From an uncultured Acidimicrobiales bacterium (lineage in GTDB: Bacteria; Actinomycetota; Acidimicrobiia; Acidimicrobiales; SZUA-35), in the NCBI GenBank assembly GCA_937930695.1, contig CALHCB010000155.1:1-55533 (forward strand): DNA of 55,533 nt, written 5' to 3'. Under the pieces are notes generated by a model. The model ran no database searches, was not told where the DNA came from, and saw only the letters and a program-made list of their open reading frames with translations. Of the stretch, positions 8,258 through 20,263 are shown piece by piece (the first letter of the stretch is position 1; every line of letters begins with the position of its first letter). Both the position numbers and the translations under genes were made by a program.

Positions 8258-8893
8258 ATGACCTCGGTGACACAGCGAGAAGGCCTGAGTCGGGCGAAGA
8301 TCGCTGAGGCGGCCCTCGCCATGACCGATGACGTTGGTCTCGCAGGGCTCTCGATGCGCAAGCTTGGCGCCTCCCTCGGGGTGGAAGCCATGTCGCTCTA
8401 TCACTACGTCCAGAACAAGGACGATCTTCTCGACGCGGTGTTGGAGCGGCTCTATCTCGAGATCGAACTGCCTCACGACACTCCAGAGTCAGACTGGGAA
8501 ACTGCCATTCGGCGGGGGCTTCGGGCTTTCCACGATGTGCTCATCGGGCATCCAGCGGCCAAGGAACTCTTCTCGCTCCGCCCCGCGCCAACCCTCGAGG
8601 CCTTCGAAGTATTGACTTGGTCCCATGGGCGATTTGCTGCGGTCGGTCTCGATCTCGCCGAGGCAAACCAGGCATTGCACTTCGCTGTGTCGTTCGTGAT
8701 GGGATTTGCAGCCACTGAAATGGGATCGATGGCCGTGGTTCGGTCAGGTGCCGGTCTGGATCCAGACAATGCTCCGACCGCGCAACAAGCCGATGCGTTG
8801 CGCATGATGCAAGACGCAACGACCGAAGAGATGTTCGAGTCCGGGCTCGCTGCAGTGGTTGCTGGTCTGCGCTCGCTGTACAACCTGCCCTAG
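8258..8893 (+). CDS. TetR-family transcriptional regulator
   Basis: This 211-residue protein has an N-terminal TetR helix-turn-helix: GLSRAKIAEAALAMTDDVGL, then LSMRKLGASLGVEAMSLYHY and VQNKDDLLDAV. The C-terminal 140 residues are helical, with the long FHDVLIGHPAAKELF segment typical of the TetR_C ligand-binding and dimer domain. The ligand is unknown. It begins seven bases after the methyltransferase stop and ends 18 bases from the convergent membrane-protein gene. No obvious palindromic operator was found beside it. Confidence 0.88.
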   Translation: MTSVTQREGLSRAKIAEAALAMTDDVGLAGLSMRKLGASLGVEAMSLYHYVQNKDDLLDAVLERLYLEIELPHDTPESDWETAIRRGLRAFHDVLIGHPAAKELFSLRPAPTLEAFEVLTWSHGRFAAVGLDLAEANQALHFAVSFVMGFAATEMGSMAVVRSGAGLDPDNAPTAQQADALRMMQDATTEEMFESGLAAVVAGLRSLYNLP

Positions 8894-8911
8894 TGGGCCG
8901 CGAGGCTTTCG

Positions 8912-10381
8912 TCAGTCTCCGACAGGGATGAGTGCACCGTCTTCGATGTCGAAGTAGGCGAGCTGGGACGGTGTGTCTTCATCTGTGGATGAACCGAACG
9001 CCAGCCAAAGGGGGTCGACTGGGTCGTCATGGACGATTCGGTAGAGGTCACGAACCTGCGCGTTGTAGAACCCCCAGGCCACACCGCCGGCAGTGTTCGG
9101 CGGCGCAATGCGAACGCCTGATTCGCCGGTGGTGTCATTTGGGCTCCAGGAGAGCGTGCCGAGGGCGGTGCGTGCGTCTCGGTGATCATCCGCGGCTCGC
9201 ACATAATCGGTGAGGTCAACCTGGATGCCAACAGCCAGCAGGAGGGCAGCCGCACTCATTGCTGGTCGAACAACCGGTGAGTCTGTGATGCGCCAAGCGA
9301 AGGCTGCGGTCGAGCCGAGGATGAGGGATGTTCCCAGGGATGGGAAGTAGTGAGCTCGGTCGAGCACTCCCGCGGATTGGATGTTGAATCCGGCGGCAAT
9401 GAAGGGAGCGAGGCCTGCCGCCGCGATTACGACACCGGCCAGTACCGACGAGGCCTCCGGCGTGCCGTGCGCCCTGCGACTCAGAACTGTCCACGCAGCC
9501 CACAGGACAGTCCCGATCACCAGGACAGTCCCGACTTGGTCGAGGGGAACCGGGAACAGCCCCCGAAGGTGTGAGGGGACTGCGTCGACCGGGTTGGCGA
9601 AGAACGTGGATGCCGGAGCCCGAGGCGAGCGGCTGGTGAGAACCAGAGCGGTGCCCCCGTACAGGCTCAGTACTCCCGCGGGAATGATGACTCGGCCCTT
9701 CAGAGTTGAGGAAGTGAACGCCATGACGGCGACAAGTAGGCCAGCCAAACCGATCGTTGCCTCGTAGGTGATGACCGACAGGAACGACAAGGCCGTGACG
9801 CCGAGCCAGCTTGGGAGCCGGTGATCGGGCGCCTCGGCGCCGGCAAGCCTGCCGGAACGACTGTGTTGTACTGAGCGGATAGCGATGAGTGCCGCTCCGA
9901 GCAGCAGACACATGGCGACGTGGTTGGGAAGCGTCGAGGTCCAGAACCTGAGTGAGCCTCGGTTCGGCAGCACGACGAATGCTGCAATGGAACCCAGTGC
10001 GATCGGCCGGGAGACTACCGATCGAAGGAGGCGCCAGAACAACATGGCGGTTGCCCCGTTTCCGATCGCGAGCACGACGAGATGGAGAGCGGGGCGGTTG
10101 CCAAGCAGAGTGAATTGGAGACCGTGAATCAATCCTTGGCCGGGTCGGTAGCCCATTTCGTCGATGAACCCGCCGAACCCTTCGAAACGGGCTCGTGCCG
10201 CAAACTCGATGTCGTCGAGCAGCAGCTCCGGACTGAGGAGCGCCGCGATCAGCGTGGGAAGGGCTGCAAGGAGGGCGACGACCCAACTGATTGCGGCGTC
10301 AGAGAGCCCAGGGGATCGGCCCTGAACGAGAGCCTCATCATCTGTGAGGGCACCACCGTGGCGCGACATCGTGGCAGTCAC
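8912..10381 (-). CDS. Polytopic membrane protein, possibly GT-C-like
   Basis: This 489-residue protein has about ten or more hydrophobic helices from residue 30 to 400, including VVALLAALPTLIAALLSPEL and VTALSFLSVITYEATIGLAG, and a soluble C-terminal tail of about 90 residues. The first loop reads LLLDDIEFAARARFEGFGGF; an acidic pair in the first exterior loop is typical of GT-C-fold membrane glycosyltransferases. That, and the long polytopic architecture, make a glycosyltransferase or surface-polysaccharide role possible, but I do not recognise a specific family. It is transcribed alone, convergent with the TetR gene and divergent from acs. Confidence 0.6.
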   Translation of the reverse strand: MTATMSRHGGALTDDEALVQGRSPGLSDAAISWVVALLAALPTLIAALLSPELLLDDIEFAARARFEGFGGFIDEMGYRPGQGLIHGLQFTLLGNRPALHLVVLAIGNGATAMLFWRLLRSVVSRPIALGSIAAFVVLPNRGSLRFWTSTLPNHVAMCLLLGAALIAIRSVQHSRSGRLAGAEAPDHRLPSWLGVTALSFLSVITYEATIGLAGLLVAVMAFTSSTLKGRVIIPAGVLSLYGGTALVLTSRSPRAPASTFFANPVDAVPSHLRGLFPVPLDQVGTVLVIGTVLWAAWTVLSRRAHGTPEASSVLAGVVIAAAGLAPFIAAGFNIQSAGVLDRAHYFPSLGTSLILGSTAAFAWRITDSPVVRPAMSAAALLLAVGIQVDLTDYVRAADDHRDARTALGTLSWSPNDTTGESGVRIAPPNTAGGVAWGFYNAQVRDLYRIVHDDPVDPLWLAFGSSTDEDTPSQLAYFDIEDGALIPVGD

Positions 10382-10511
10382 CTTGTCTCAGATCGGCCGG
10401 GGGAGTGGCGAGTTGATGAAGGACCGTCGGCGGGTTGTTCGCACAACGTGACCGCTCGGCCCTATGTGGCTACGGTTTGACCTCGAGAAGCCTTCCAAAA
10501 GGGGAATGTTG

Positions 10512-12467
<1,956 letters not shown>

Positions 12468-12554
12468 TTCACTCTGGCCCGGTTTGGCTCTTGGCCCACG
12501 TGGTATTGGCGCGACGAACAAACTCCCGCGTCGAATGGCGCGGGCGACCCCACT

Positions 12555-12986
12555 CTGACGCTGTGCGTCGACATTGATGGTGTCCTTGCCGACGCCCGCC
12601 ACCGGCAGCACTATCTGCAAAGCCGGTGGCAGGACTGGGACAGCTTCTTCCTCGCTGCGAGTGAGGATGAGACGATCCCAGAACAGGTTGAGTTTCTCGA
12701 CAAGGTTCCCGACGAACATCTCATCGCCCTCGTGACATCGCGGCCGGATTGGGTCGATGAAATCACGATGAACTGGCTCGAGGCCAAGAGCATCCGTTGG
12801 GACCTGTTGATCATGCGCTCGACGGGTGACTACGGGAAGGCCTCAGAGATGAAGACGCTCGCTGTTCGCCAGCTCAGAGAGGCAGGATTCGAGCCGATCC
12901 TGGCGATCGACGATCATCCTCGAAACATCGCCGCCTATACGAAGCTGGGCATCGAGACCGTCTATATCGAGTCGGGCTACCACTGA
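12555..12986 (+). CDS. HAD-like phosphatase domain protein, no canonical start codon
   Basis: The product reads as a complete small HAD protein of about 143 residues. Motif I is CVDIDGVLADARHR, motif II is in ALVTSRPDWVDE, and the acidic motif is LAIDDHPRNIAAYTKLG. It resembles the phosphatase domain related to polynucleotide kinases. The frame is open from the acs stop at 12467, but no ATG, GTG or TTG lies in it before motif I; the first, GTG 12732, would remove the nucleophile Asp. CTG 12555 (then TLCVDIDG) or CTG 12561 are the best starts, and neither has a visible Shine-Dalgarno. It is in the same frame as acs, so readthrough of that UAG would give a fusion. Confidence 0.65.
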   Translation: MTLCVDIDGVLADARHRQHYLQSRWQDWDSFFLAASEDETIPEQVEFLDKVPDEHLIALVTSRPDWVDEITMNWLEAKSIRWDLLIMRSTGDYGKASEMKTLAVRQLREAGFEPILAIDDHPRNIAAYTKLGIETVYIESGYH

Positions 12987-13055
12987 GTCCGCAAGCGATT
13001 GGCGGGTCAACGGTAGGTGAGGTCAACTGTTGAAGGAATCTGAGGAGATGGCTGG

Positions 13056-15242
13056 ATGTCTGAAACAATCGCAACCAACGGTGGCCTGAGCGTCGACTCC
13101 CAGCTCCACGCCTTTTTGGTTGACGAAGCGTTGCCGGGGACCGGTATTGATCCTGACGAGTTCTTTGTCGGACTGGGTGATCTCATCAACGGGTTTGGCC
13201 CCCGGAATCGAGAGTTGCTGGAGCGCCGGAGTGAACTTCAGGCCGCCATCGACGCCTGGCATCGAGAGCATCGCGGCGCGCCCCACGATGGGGGAGAGTA
13301 TCGAGCGTTTCTCGAAGAGATCGGCTATCTCGAACCAACGGGTCCGGACTTCACAATTTCTACCGAAAACGTCGATCCCGAAATCGCCGCACTTCCCGGG
13401 GCGCAGCTCGTCGTGCCGATCACCAACGCCCGCTATGCACTCAACGCGGCAAACGCCCGTTGGGGTTCGTTGTACGACGCGTTGTACGGAACCGACGTGC
13501 TGGGAGATCTCCCCGAGCCTGGGCCCTATGACCAGGCTCGTGGCGACCGGGTGATCGCGTGGGCCAGGGCGCTTCTCGACGACATCGTGCCCTTGGCCAC
13601 CGGATCTCACGCCGATGCCGTCGAATACCTCGTGGCAGATCGAAACCTCGTCGTTCGGCGAACGGACGGTTCGACGACGGGTCTCGATGATCCTGCCCAA
13701 TTTGGCGGGCACATCGGCGATGTCGACGCTCCGTCGTCGGTCTTCCTCGTGAACAACGGGTTGCACATCGAACTACCGATCGATCGCAGTCATTCTGTTG
13801 GAGCAACCGACCCTGCGGGACTCACTGATGTTGTGCTCGAGGCCGCCATCAGCACGATCATGGATTGCGAGGATTCCGTCGCGGCAGTTGACGGCGAAGA
13901 CAAGACCGTGGCGTATCGCAACTGGCTCGGACTCATGCGGGGCGACCTCACTGAGAAGGTTGAGAAGAACGGAACCTCGTTTGTCCGTGCCCTCGCTGAG
14001 GACCGTTCGTTCACAGGTGTCGACGGGTCACCCGTCACCCTGTCCGGCCGCTCGCTCATGTTGATTCGCAACGTTGGCCATCTCATGACGACACCTGCGG
14101 TGTTCGATGAACATGGCAATGAGGCACCCGAGGGCCTCCTTGATGCGATGGTGAGCGCGTTGTGTGCCATGCACGATCTGCGTCAGAAGGGCGTTGGCAA
14201 CTCTCGTGCTGGTTCGGTCTACATCGTGAAGCCGAAGATGCATGGGCCACAAGAGGTGGCGTTCACGAACGACATCTTCACGCACGTCGAAGCGACGCTC
14301 GGTCTCCCAGCCAACACGATCAAGATCGGCGTCATGGATGAGGAGCGTCGAACAACGCTCAACCTCGCAGAGTGCATTCGAGCGGCTTCGGCCCGCATTG
14401 CCTTCATCAACACTGGGTTTCTTGATCGAACAGGCGACGAGATCCATACGTCGATGGAAGCTGGCCCCATGGTGCCAAAGACGACGATGAAGTCGCAGGG
14501 CTGGATTGGTGCCTACGAGAACTGGAACGTCGACACCGGTTTGGCCTGCGGGCTTCGCGGCAAGGCGCAGATCGGAAAGGGAATGTGGGCTGCGCCTGAT
14601 CGGATGGCGGCCATGATCGACGAGAAGATCGGTCACCCACGCGCGGGAGCGAATTGCGCCTGGGTCCCCTCACCGACCGCTGCCACCCTTCACGCCACTC
14701 ACTATCATCGCGTCGACGTGCTGGCGCGCCAGCAAGAGTTGGTGGATCAGCTCAGCGACTCGGGGCCTCGAGCGACCATCGACGATCTTCTTGCGATTCC
14801 CCTTGCGGGCGACTTGTCCGATCTGAACGATGATGAGATCCAGGCGGAGCTCGACAACAACGCCCAGGGCATTCTTGGTTACGTCGTGCGCTGGGTCGAC
14901 CAAGGAGTTGGCTGTTCGAAGGTGCCCGACATCAACGATGTGGGCCTGATGGAGGACCGGGCCACCTGCAGGATCTCGTCACAACACATGGCGAACTGGT
15001 TGCATCACGGAGTGATCGACGCTGATCGGGTGAAGGCGACGATGCAAAAGATGGCGGCAGTCGTCGACCGCCAGAACGCTGACGACAACGCGTACACGCC
15101 GATGGCTCCTGGCTTTGATGGTTCAGCATTCAAAGCTGCATGCGACCTGGTCTTGAGTGGGACCGAGCAACCATCGGGCTACACCGAGCCGATTCTGCAC
15201 CGCCGGCGACTCGAACTGAAGAAGCACACGGCCCAGACATGA
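13056..15242 (+). CDS. glcB: Malate synthase G
   Basis: This 728-residue protein is of the long malate synthase G type (about 720-730 residues), which condenses glyoxylate with acetyl-CoA to malate in the cytoplasm. Characteristic segments are [71 protein letters not shown] and [12 protein letters not shown] ribosome site (GAGGAG) lies just before ATG 13056. It is the first gene of the run glcB-glcG-glcD-glcE-glcF, so it would remove the glyoxylate made by glycolate oxidase. Confidence 0.96.
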   Translation: MSETIATNGGLSVDSQLHAFLVDEALPGTGIDPDEFFVGLGDLINGFGPRNRELLERRSELQAAIDAWHREHRGAPHDGGEYRAFLEEIGYLEPTGPDFTISTENVDPEIAALPGAQLVVPITNARYALNAANARWGSLYDALYGTDVLGDLPEPGPYDQARGDRVIAWARALLDDIVPLATGSHADAVEYLVADRNLVVRRTDGSTTGLDDPAQFGGHIGDVDAPSSVFLVNNGLHIELPIDRSHSVGATDPAGLTDVVLEAAISTIMDCEDSVAAVDGEDKTVAYRNWLGLMRGDLTEKVEKNGTSFVRALAEDRSFTGVDGSPVTLSGRSLMLIRNVGHLMTTPAVFDEHGNEAPEGLLDAMVSALCAMHDLRQKGVGNSRAGSVYIVKPKMHGPQEVAFTNDIFTHVEATLGLPANTIKIGVMDEERRTTLNLAECIRAASARIAFINTGFLDRTGDEIHTSMEAGPMVPKTTMKSQGWIGAYENWNVDTGLACGLRGKAQIGKGMWAAPDRMAAMIDEKIGHPRAGANCAWVPSPTAATLHATHYHRVDVLARQQELVDQLSDSGPRATIDDLLAIPLAGDLSDLNDDEIQAELDNNAQGILGYVVRWVDQGVGCSKVPDINDVGLMEDRATCRISSQHMANWLHHGVIDADRVKATMQKMAAVVDRQNADDNAYTPMAPGFDGSAFKAACDLVLSGTEQPSGYTEPILHRRRLELKKHTAQT

Positions 15243-15264
15243 CCACTGCAACGAGGACAGCTTC

Positions 15265-15693
15265 ATGAGCACCATCACTATCGACCGAGCACGTTCGATC
15301 ATCGCTGGCGCGCTGGCGCACGGTCACGAGGCCGGCATGAACGCGCTGTGTGTCGCCGTTCTGGATGCCGGCGGCCATCTGATCGCCTTCGAACGTGAGG
15401 ATGGGGTGGCCAATCGTCGGTTCGATGTTGCGCACGGGAAGGCCTACGGCGCGATCTCGATCGGCATCAACTCTCGTCAATTGGGAGAGGCGGCGATCGA
15501 TCGCCCGCACTTCGTCAACGGTCTCACCAACGCAATTGGTGGTGCACTTGTGCCGGTTCCTGGTGGTGTGATCGTCATTGACCCCGATGGTCGCTCGATC
15601 GGCGCGGTTGGAGTCTCCGGAGATACTTCGGACAATGATGAGGCTGCTGCGCTCGTCGGTATCGCGGCCGCCGGTCTGACGGCCAAGGGATAA
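15265..15693 (+). CDS. glcG: GlcG/HbpS-family protein
   Basis: This 142-residue protein of the GlcG/HbpS-like (DUF336) family has AHGHEAGMNALCVAVLDAGG, then HLIAFEREDGVANRRFDVAHGKAYGAI and a C-terminal GAVGVSGDTSDNDEAAA. Members of this family bind haem or cobalamin, or accompany oxidases; its role beside glycolate oxidase in E. coli is undefined. It lies 22 bases after glcB and two bases before glcD, so it belongs to the operon. The symbol follows the glc context rather than known function. Confidence 0.88.
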   Translation: MSTITIDRARSIIAGALAHGHEAGMNALCVAVLDAGGHLIAFEREDGVANRRFDVAHGKAYGAISIGINSRQLGEAAIDRPHFVNGLTNAIGGALVPVPGGVIVIDPDGRSIGAVGVSGDTSDNDEAAALVGIAAAGLTAKG

Positions 15694-15695
15694 AC

Positions 15696-17174
15696 ATGCT
15701 GGCTGGAATGCGCAATCGATTCTCTCGGCGAACCGAAACCAGCGGCGATCCGTTCGTCGACGCGTTGCGGGGCGCGTTGTCGCCGGAGCGGGTCAAGTTC
15801 GACGGAGCGCACCGTTCTCTCCACAGCCACGATGCGTCGGTATTCGACGGAGGCAATTCGGGCCCGGTGGTCTACCCAGAGACAACCGCTGAGGTCCAGG
15901 CCGTGGTTCGGTTGGCAAATGACTATGACCGCAATGTCGTTCCACGCGGGGCGGGCACGGGGCTTGCCGGTGGCGCCATTCCGCTCGGTGCCCCGGTCGT
16001 CGTCGCAGTGACGCGCATGAACGCAGTGCTGGAAATCGATCCGATCAACATGGTGGCGTGGGTCGAGCCGGGCGTGATCAACCTGGACTTGACCAAACAT
16101 CTCCAGCCGTTCGGTTTTCACTTCGCCCCCGACCCGTCGAGCCAGCAGGTGTGCACGATCGGCGGCAACGTCGCCAACAACTCAGGTGGTCCACACTGTC
16201 TGGCCTACGGCGTCACCAACGCGCATGTCGTCGCTCTGGAAGTGGTGTTGCCATCCGGAGACGTCGTGATGTTGGGTGGTCTGGAAGCAGAACCACAAGG
16301 CCTTGACCTTCGAGGTGTGTTTGTCGGCAGCGAAGGAACATTGGGGATCACGACGCGAGTCGCGGTGCGGCTGACCAAAAATCGACCTGAGGTCCGAACC
16401 CTGCTGCTCTCTTTCGCGACCGTGAGCGACGCAGCGAACACCGTGAGCGGAGTGATCGCCGCTGGCATCGTTCCCGCGGCGATGGAGGTCATGGATCAGC
16501 GCATCACCCAGGCTGTCGAAAACTATGTGGGGGCGGGGTATCCGCTCGACGCGGCAGCCGTCCTCCTTGCTGAGGTCGACGGATTGGCCGATGGCGTCGA
16601 CATCGATGCCGACCGAATCGCAGAGATCGGCCGAGCCAATGGCGCAACCGCCGTCCGGCTTGCCGAGTCCGACCAAGAGCGAGCGCTGTTGTGGAAGGGC
16701 CGCAAGACGGCCTTCGGAGCCATCGCTCAGATTGCCCCTGACTACTACCTGCACGACACGGTGGTGCCTCGCTCTGCGCTGGCTGGGGTGCTCGAAGAGA
16801 TCTACGCAATCGCCGATCGCCACGATTTGTTGATCATGAACGTCTTTCACGCGGGCGACGGCAACCTGCATCCGCTGATCATCTTTGATGCCAGGCACGA
16901 GGGTGTTCTGGACCGTGTTCACGCAGCGGGCGCCGACATCATCACCGCATCCTTGGACGCAGGCGGAGTGTTGTCGGGAGAGCACGGCATTGGCGTCGAG
17001 AAACAGCAGTACATGGAGCGCATGTTCTCCGCTGACGATCTCGACCATCAGAATCGGCTGCGGCAGGGTTTCGATCCCGGCTGTCGAACGAATCCGGGAA
17101 AGGTCATTCCGTCCGGTCATAGCTGTGCGGACATTCAAAGCCTGCGGGCTGTCCCGAACGAGGTGTGGGGATGA
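15696..17174 (+). CDS. glcD: Glycolate oxidase FAD subunit GlcD
   Basis: This 492-residue flavoprotein of the FAD-binding PCMH type oxidises glycolate to glyoxylate. FAD-binding segments are VVPRGAGTGLAGGAIPLGAP, PDPSSQQVCTIGGNVANNSG and VGSEGTLGITT. The C-terminal domain has the family signatures NVFHAGDGNLHPLI and LSGEHGIGVEKQQYM. The start is ATG 15696, two bases after the glcG stop; ATG 15708 is also possible. Its TGA overlaps the glcE ATG in ATGA, so D and E are coupled as expected for subunits of one enzyme. Confidence 0.95.
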   Translation: MLAGMRNRFSRRTETSGDPFVDALRGALSPERVKFDGAHRSLHSHDASVFDGGNSGPVVYPETTAEVQAVVRLANDYDRNVVPRGAGTGLAGGAIPLGAPVVVAVTRMNAVLEIDPINMVAWVEPGVINLDLTKHLQPFGFHFAPDPSSQQVCTIGGNVANNSGGPHCLAYGVTNAHVVALEVVLPSGDVVMLGGLEAEPQGLDLRGVFVGSEGTLGITTRVAVRLTKNRPEVRTLLLSFATVSDAANTVSGVIAAGIVPAAMEVMDQRITQAVENYVGAGYPLDAAAVLLAEVDGLADGVDIDADRIAEIGRANGATAVRLAESDQERALLWKGRKTAFGAIAQIAPDYYLHDTVVPRSALAGVLEEIYAIADRHDLLIMNVFHAGDGNLHPLIIFDARHEGVLDRVHAAGADIITASLDAGGVLSGEHGIGVEKQQYMERMFSADDLDHQNRLRQGFDPGCRTNPGKVIPSGHSCADIQSLRAVPNEVWG

Positions 17175-18115
17175 CCGACTCGACCACCTCGCCGCTCCTG
17201 GTCTCGACAGACCCGGTCCTCGCCGAGTTTGCCGAGGATGTCGGGACGAGTGAACCGGTCGCCGTTGCTGGTGGGCGAACCCGTTGGGAACTCGGTGGCG
17301 CGTTGGGTCCTGGAACCAGGATCGTCACGGCTCCCTCGGGGATCGTCGACTATCAGCCCGAGGAAATGACCGTTCGCGTTCGAGCAGGAACGAGTGTGGC
17401 TGAACTGCACGATGAGCTGGCGGCGAAGGGTCAACGGACTGGTCTTCCCGAACGTGGAGGCACGATTGGCGGAGCGCTCGTGGTTGGCGAGAACGACTAT
17501 CGGTGTCTTGGCCGGGGGCGACTCCGAGAAACGCTTCTTCAAGTTCGCTACGTCTCGGCCGAGGGCCTGATGGTGAACAGCGGCGGTCCAACCGTCAAGA
17601 ACGTCTCGGGCTTCGATCTGCCCCGACTCATGGTTGGTAGTTTGGGAACGCTCGGGTTGATCGCTGAGGTGATTCTTCGTACCAATCCCATTCCTGCGGT
17701 GTCTCGCTGGTTCTGTGCTGCTGGCGCGGACCCGGGAGCGGTTGGGGAAGCGCTGCTCGCTCCGAGTGCCGTGCTGGCCGATGGTCAACAAACCTGGGTC
17801 GAGCTCGAAGGTCATGGCGCCGATGTCGACGAGCAAGCGGCTCGACTACGCACCGTCGGATCGTTCGAAGTCGTTGACGGCCCGCCCTCGTTTCCTCCCC
17901 ATCGATGGTCGCTGACTCCGGGCCAGGCGCTCGAGGTTGATGACGCGATGCTCGGTGATCATGTAACGATCGTCGGCGTCGGCTTGGTCTTTGCATCAGA
18001 GCCGCAGCCTCGTCGTTCGATTGAACCGAACATCGCAATCGTGAGCGATCGGATCAAGTCGAATTTCGACCCAACGGGACGACTCAATCCCGGCCGCAAC
18101 CCTGCTCAGAAGTAG
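17171..18115 (+). CDS. glcE: Glycolate oxidase subunit GlcE
   Basis: This 314-residue protein is a shorter FAD-binding PCMH-type subunit of glycolate oxidase. It shows EPVAVAGGRTRWELGG, PEEMTVRVRAGTSVAELHD, TIGGALVVGENDYRCLGRG, NVSGFDLPRLMVGSLGTLGL and the C-terminal DPTGRLNPGR motif common to GlcD and GlcE. ATG 17171 is preferred over GTG 17165 because it makes the ATGA overlap with glcD. GlcE is needed with GlcD and GlcF for activity. The spacing to glcF is 54 bases. Confidence 0.93.
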   Translation: MTDSTTSPLLVSTDPVLAEFAEDVGTSEPVAVAGGRTRWELGGALGPGTRIVTAPSGIVDYQPEEMTVRVRAGTSVAELHDELAAKGQRTGLPERGGTIGGALVVGENDYRCLGRGRLRETLLQVRYVSAEGLMVNSGGPTVKNVSGFDLPRLMVGSLGTLGLIAEVILRTNPIPAVSRWFCAAGADPGAVGEALLAPSAVLADGQQTWVELEGHGADVDEQAARLRTVGSFEVVDGPPSFPPHRWSLTPGQALEVDDAMLGDHVTIVGVGLVFASEPQPRRSIEPNIAIVSDRIKSNFDPTGRLNPGRNPAQK

Positions 18116-18169
18116 CCCTGCACGCAAATCGCCGGACACGCCCGTGTTTCGCAAGCAACGAGGACCCAG

Positions 18170-19333
18170 ATGGATCTGAAGCTCGATGACGACATGCTGA
18201 ATCAGTGTGTGCAGTGCGGCCTCTGCTTGCCGCATTGCCCCACGTTCCGGGTCACCGGTGACGAAGCGATGTCCCCGCGGGGGCGGATCAAACTTATGCG
18301 AGAGGTTCAGCTCTTCGATGCGCCGGTGACTGACGAAGTGTTGGACTCCTTCACTTCGTGTGTGCAGTGCCGGGGCTGTGAGCCCGCATGCCCGAGTGGC
18401 GTGCAGTACGGCCATCTCATGGAACGAACTCGGGAGACGTTGGCCGACGAGGGGACAATGACACCTGCGTGGCAACGCTTGGCCTTCAAACCACTCTCGA
18501 ACCCGACGATGCTGCAGGCAGGGTCCAAGGCGCTCGCCGTTGCACAACGCTTGAAGCTCCTACCCGGCCGGCTCGGAATCACCCAAGAACTCCCACTGAC
18601 GCAAGAGAAGCTCACGTCATCGGGCGATGATGTGTACTTCTTCACCGGATGTGTGATGGATGCGTGGCAACGTGACGTCCACGCGGCGGGCAAGCGAGTT
18701 CTCGAAGCGGCGGGCTTCGGAGTAACACCCACGAACGAGCTCGCCCCGTGTTGTGGCGCGTTGCAGGCCCACGCTGGTTTGGCCGGAGACACAAGATCAC
18801 TTGCCGAAACCATGATGGCGAATCTCGATGCGGGTACGGGAACGCAACCTCGGCCGATCATCGTGGACTCCGCAGGATGCGGCGCCGCGATGAAGGACTA
18901 CGGCCACCTGCTTGGAACGCCGGAAGCAGAAACGTTCTCACGCCGAGTCTTCGACATTCAAGAGTTCTTGGCCCTTCACATGGATCGCCTACCCGAGGGC
19001 ACGCCAGTCGATGTCCGAGTGGCGATTCAGGATCCGTGCCATCTCCGCCATGTGCAGCGAGTCCACGAGGCAACCCGAACCGTTCTTCGACCGTACGTTC
19101 GCGAGATTGTTGAGCTCGATGACGAGGGACTGTGTTGCGGCGCGGGTGGGGCGTATTCCGTCCTTGAGCCGGAGCTCGCGGGTCAGATTCGCGACCGGAA
19201 GATGGGAGCCATCGACCGCGCCGCGCCTGACTTGGTTGCATCGGCCAATCCGGGGTGTTCCATGCATCTGGGAGCAGCGGGCGCCTCGACGGTCCATCCG
19301 ATGCAGCTCGTCGACCAGGCAATCAACGAGTAG
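18170..19333 (+). CDS. glcF: Glycolate oxidase iron-sulfur subunit GlcF
   Basis: This 387-residue protein has two N-terminal [4Fe-4S] motifs, CVQCGLCLPHCP (about residues 12-23) and CVQCRGCEPACPSG, followed by two cysteine-rich CCG domains seen at APCCGALQAHAG and GLCCGAGGAYSV. It transfers electrons from the flavin subunits to the respiratory chain at the membrane. The family length is about 390-410 residues, so it is complete. It is the last gene of the glc run; its stop is 24 bases from that of the convergent amino-acid permease, with no obvious terminator hairpin. Confidence 0.95.
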   Translation: MDLKLDDDMLNQCVQCGLCLPHCPTFRVTGDEAMSPRGRIKLMREVQLFDAPVTDEVLDSFTSCVQCRGCEPACPSGVQYGHLMERTRETLADEGTMTPAWQRLAFKPLSNPTMLQAGSKALAVAQRLKLLPGRLGITQELPLTQEKLTSSGDDVYFFTGCVMDAWQRDVHAAGKRVLEAAGFGVTPTNELAPCCGALQAHAGLAGDTRSLAETMMANLDAGTGTQPRPIIVDSAGCGAAMKDYGHLLGTPEAETFSRRVFDIQEFLALHMDRLPEGTPVDVRVAIQDPCHLRHVQRVHEATRTVLRPYVREIVELDDEGLCCGAGGAYSVLEPELAGQIRDRKMGAIDRAAPDLVASANPGCSMHLGAAGASTVHPMQLVDQAINE

Positions 19334-19357
19334 TTGACCTGCGCTCGGCGAGAGTCA

Positions 19358-20170
19358 CTATCGGTCAGGGATCGCGATTCGGCCTTCCCACCAGCGCAGA
19401 ACCAGTGAGAGGGCCAACGTCAAAGTGACGTAGATGACCATCAGAATGAAGAACGTCTCGCGCACCCGGAAGCTGCTGCCCTGGTAGATCCGAGCCTCGT
19501 AGGTCAGTTCGGCAGCTGCGATGACCGAGACGAGCGATGTGTCTTTCATCAGGGCGATCAGGTCATTGCCCAGGGCGGGAAACGTATTGCGAATCGCCTG
19601 GGGAAGTGTGATGTGTCGCATGATCGAACGTCCGGAAAGACCGACCGCCTTGCCCGCCTCGATCTGACCCGTGGGCACCGATTGGATGCCTGCTCGGAAC
19701 ACCTCAGCAATGAACGCGGCATAGAAGAGGCAGAGTGCGATGCCGCCCCGCCATGCGAACGAGACGCTGCGAGTTCTGATGTCGAGGCCCGAGATGCTGT
19801 TGAAGCCCTTCACGCCTTCGGGAACAAGCACCAGCGCGATTGCGAAGATGAACACGATCATCGGAACACCACGCACGAACTCGATGTAGACCTGAGCTGC
19901 GGTGCTGGCGATCTTGTTGCTGCTCACTCGAGCAATACCGATGATGAGCCCCAATGCCATGCTGACGACGAAGGATCCTGCGGTGAGGATCAGGGTCAGC
20001 TTCATGCCAGGAATGATCTCGAAGAACGCCTCTTGGTAGGCGTCACTAAAGACAACCGCGACGATGAGAAGCCCGATGACGCCGAGCATGACGAAAAGCC
20101 AGTAAGGACGATCCTTGTCGTCGAATGAGATCATGGCGCTTCCAGGCCCTGGCAACTCAAGATCAGTCAT
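19358..20170 (-). CDS. Amino-acid ABC transporter permease (HisM type)
   Basis: This 270-residue polytopic membrane protein belongs to the polar amino-acid permease family. It contains FVRGVPMIVFIFAIALVL, typical of the first half of the domain, and the cytoplasmic ATPase-contact loop QIEAGKAVGLSGRSIMRHI followed by TLPQAIRNTFPALGNDLIAL. About five membrane helices are evident. It lies downstream of its binding-protein gene on the minus strand, separated by a hairpin. No ATPase gene for this importer is present in the window, so it must use one encoded elsewhere. Confidence 0.92.
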   Translation of the reverse strand: MTDLELPGPGSAMISFDDKDRPYWLFVMLGVIGLLIVAVVFSDAYQEAFFEIIPGMKLTLILTAGSFVVSMALGLIIGIARVSSNKIASTAAQVYIEFVRGVPMIVFIFAIALVLVPEGVKGFNSISGLDIRTRSVSFAWRGGIALCLFYAAFIAEVFRAGIQSVPTGQIEAGKAVGLSGRSIMRHITLPQAIRNTFPALGNDLIALMKDTSLVSVIAAAELTYEARIYQGSSFRVRETFFILMVIYVTLTLALSLVLRWWEGRIAIPDR

Positions 20171-20205
20171 CGCTCAACTCCCGGGCAGATCATGGCAGGA
20201 AAACG

Positions 20206-20239
20206 GCCCCGGCCCCATCGCAAACGACGGGGCCGGGGA
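20206..20239 (-). terminator. Terminator-like hairpin between binding protein and permease
   Basis: A perfect 10-base inverted repeat, CCCCGGCCCC (20207-20216) and GGGGCCGGGG (20229-20238), encloses a 12-base loop. Read on the minus strand, the direction of both flanking genes, it is followed by CGTTTTCC. It has the form of an attenuating terminator, which would give more binding protein than permease, a common arrangement in ABC importers. Confidence 0.7.
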
Positions 20240-20263
20240 GTTACGAAAGATGTGAATGCTGAA

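Noticed and set aside
12732..12986. HAD gene annotated from its first ordinary start, GTG 12732
   Set aside because: This would leave an 84-residue fragment without the nucleophile Asp, although an intact HAD N-terminus is encoded directly upstream in the same frame.
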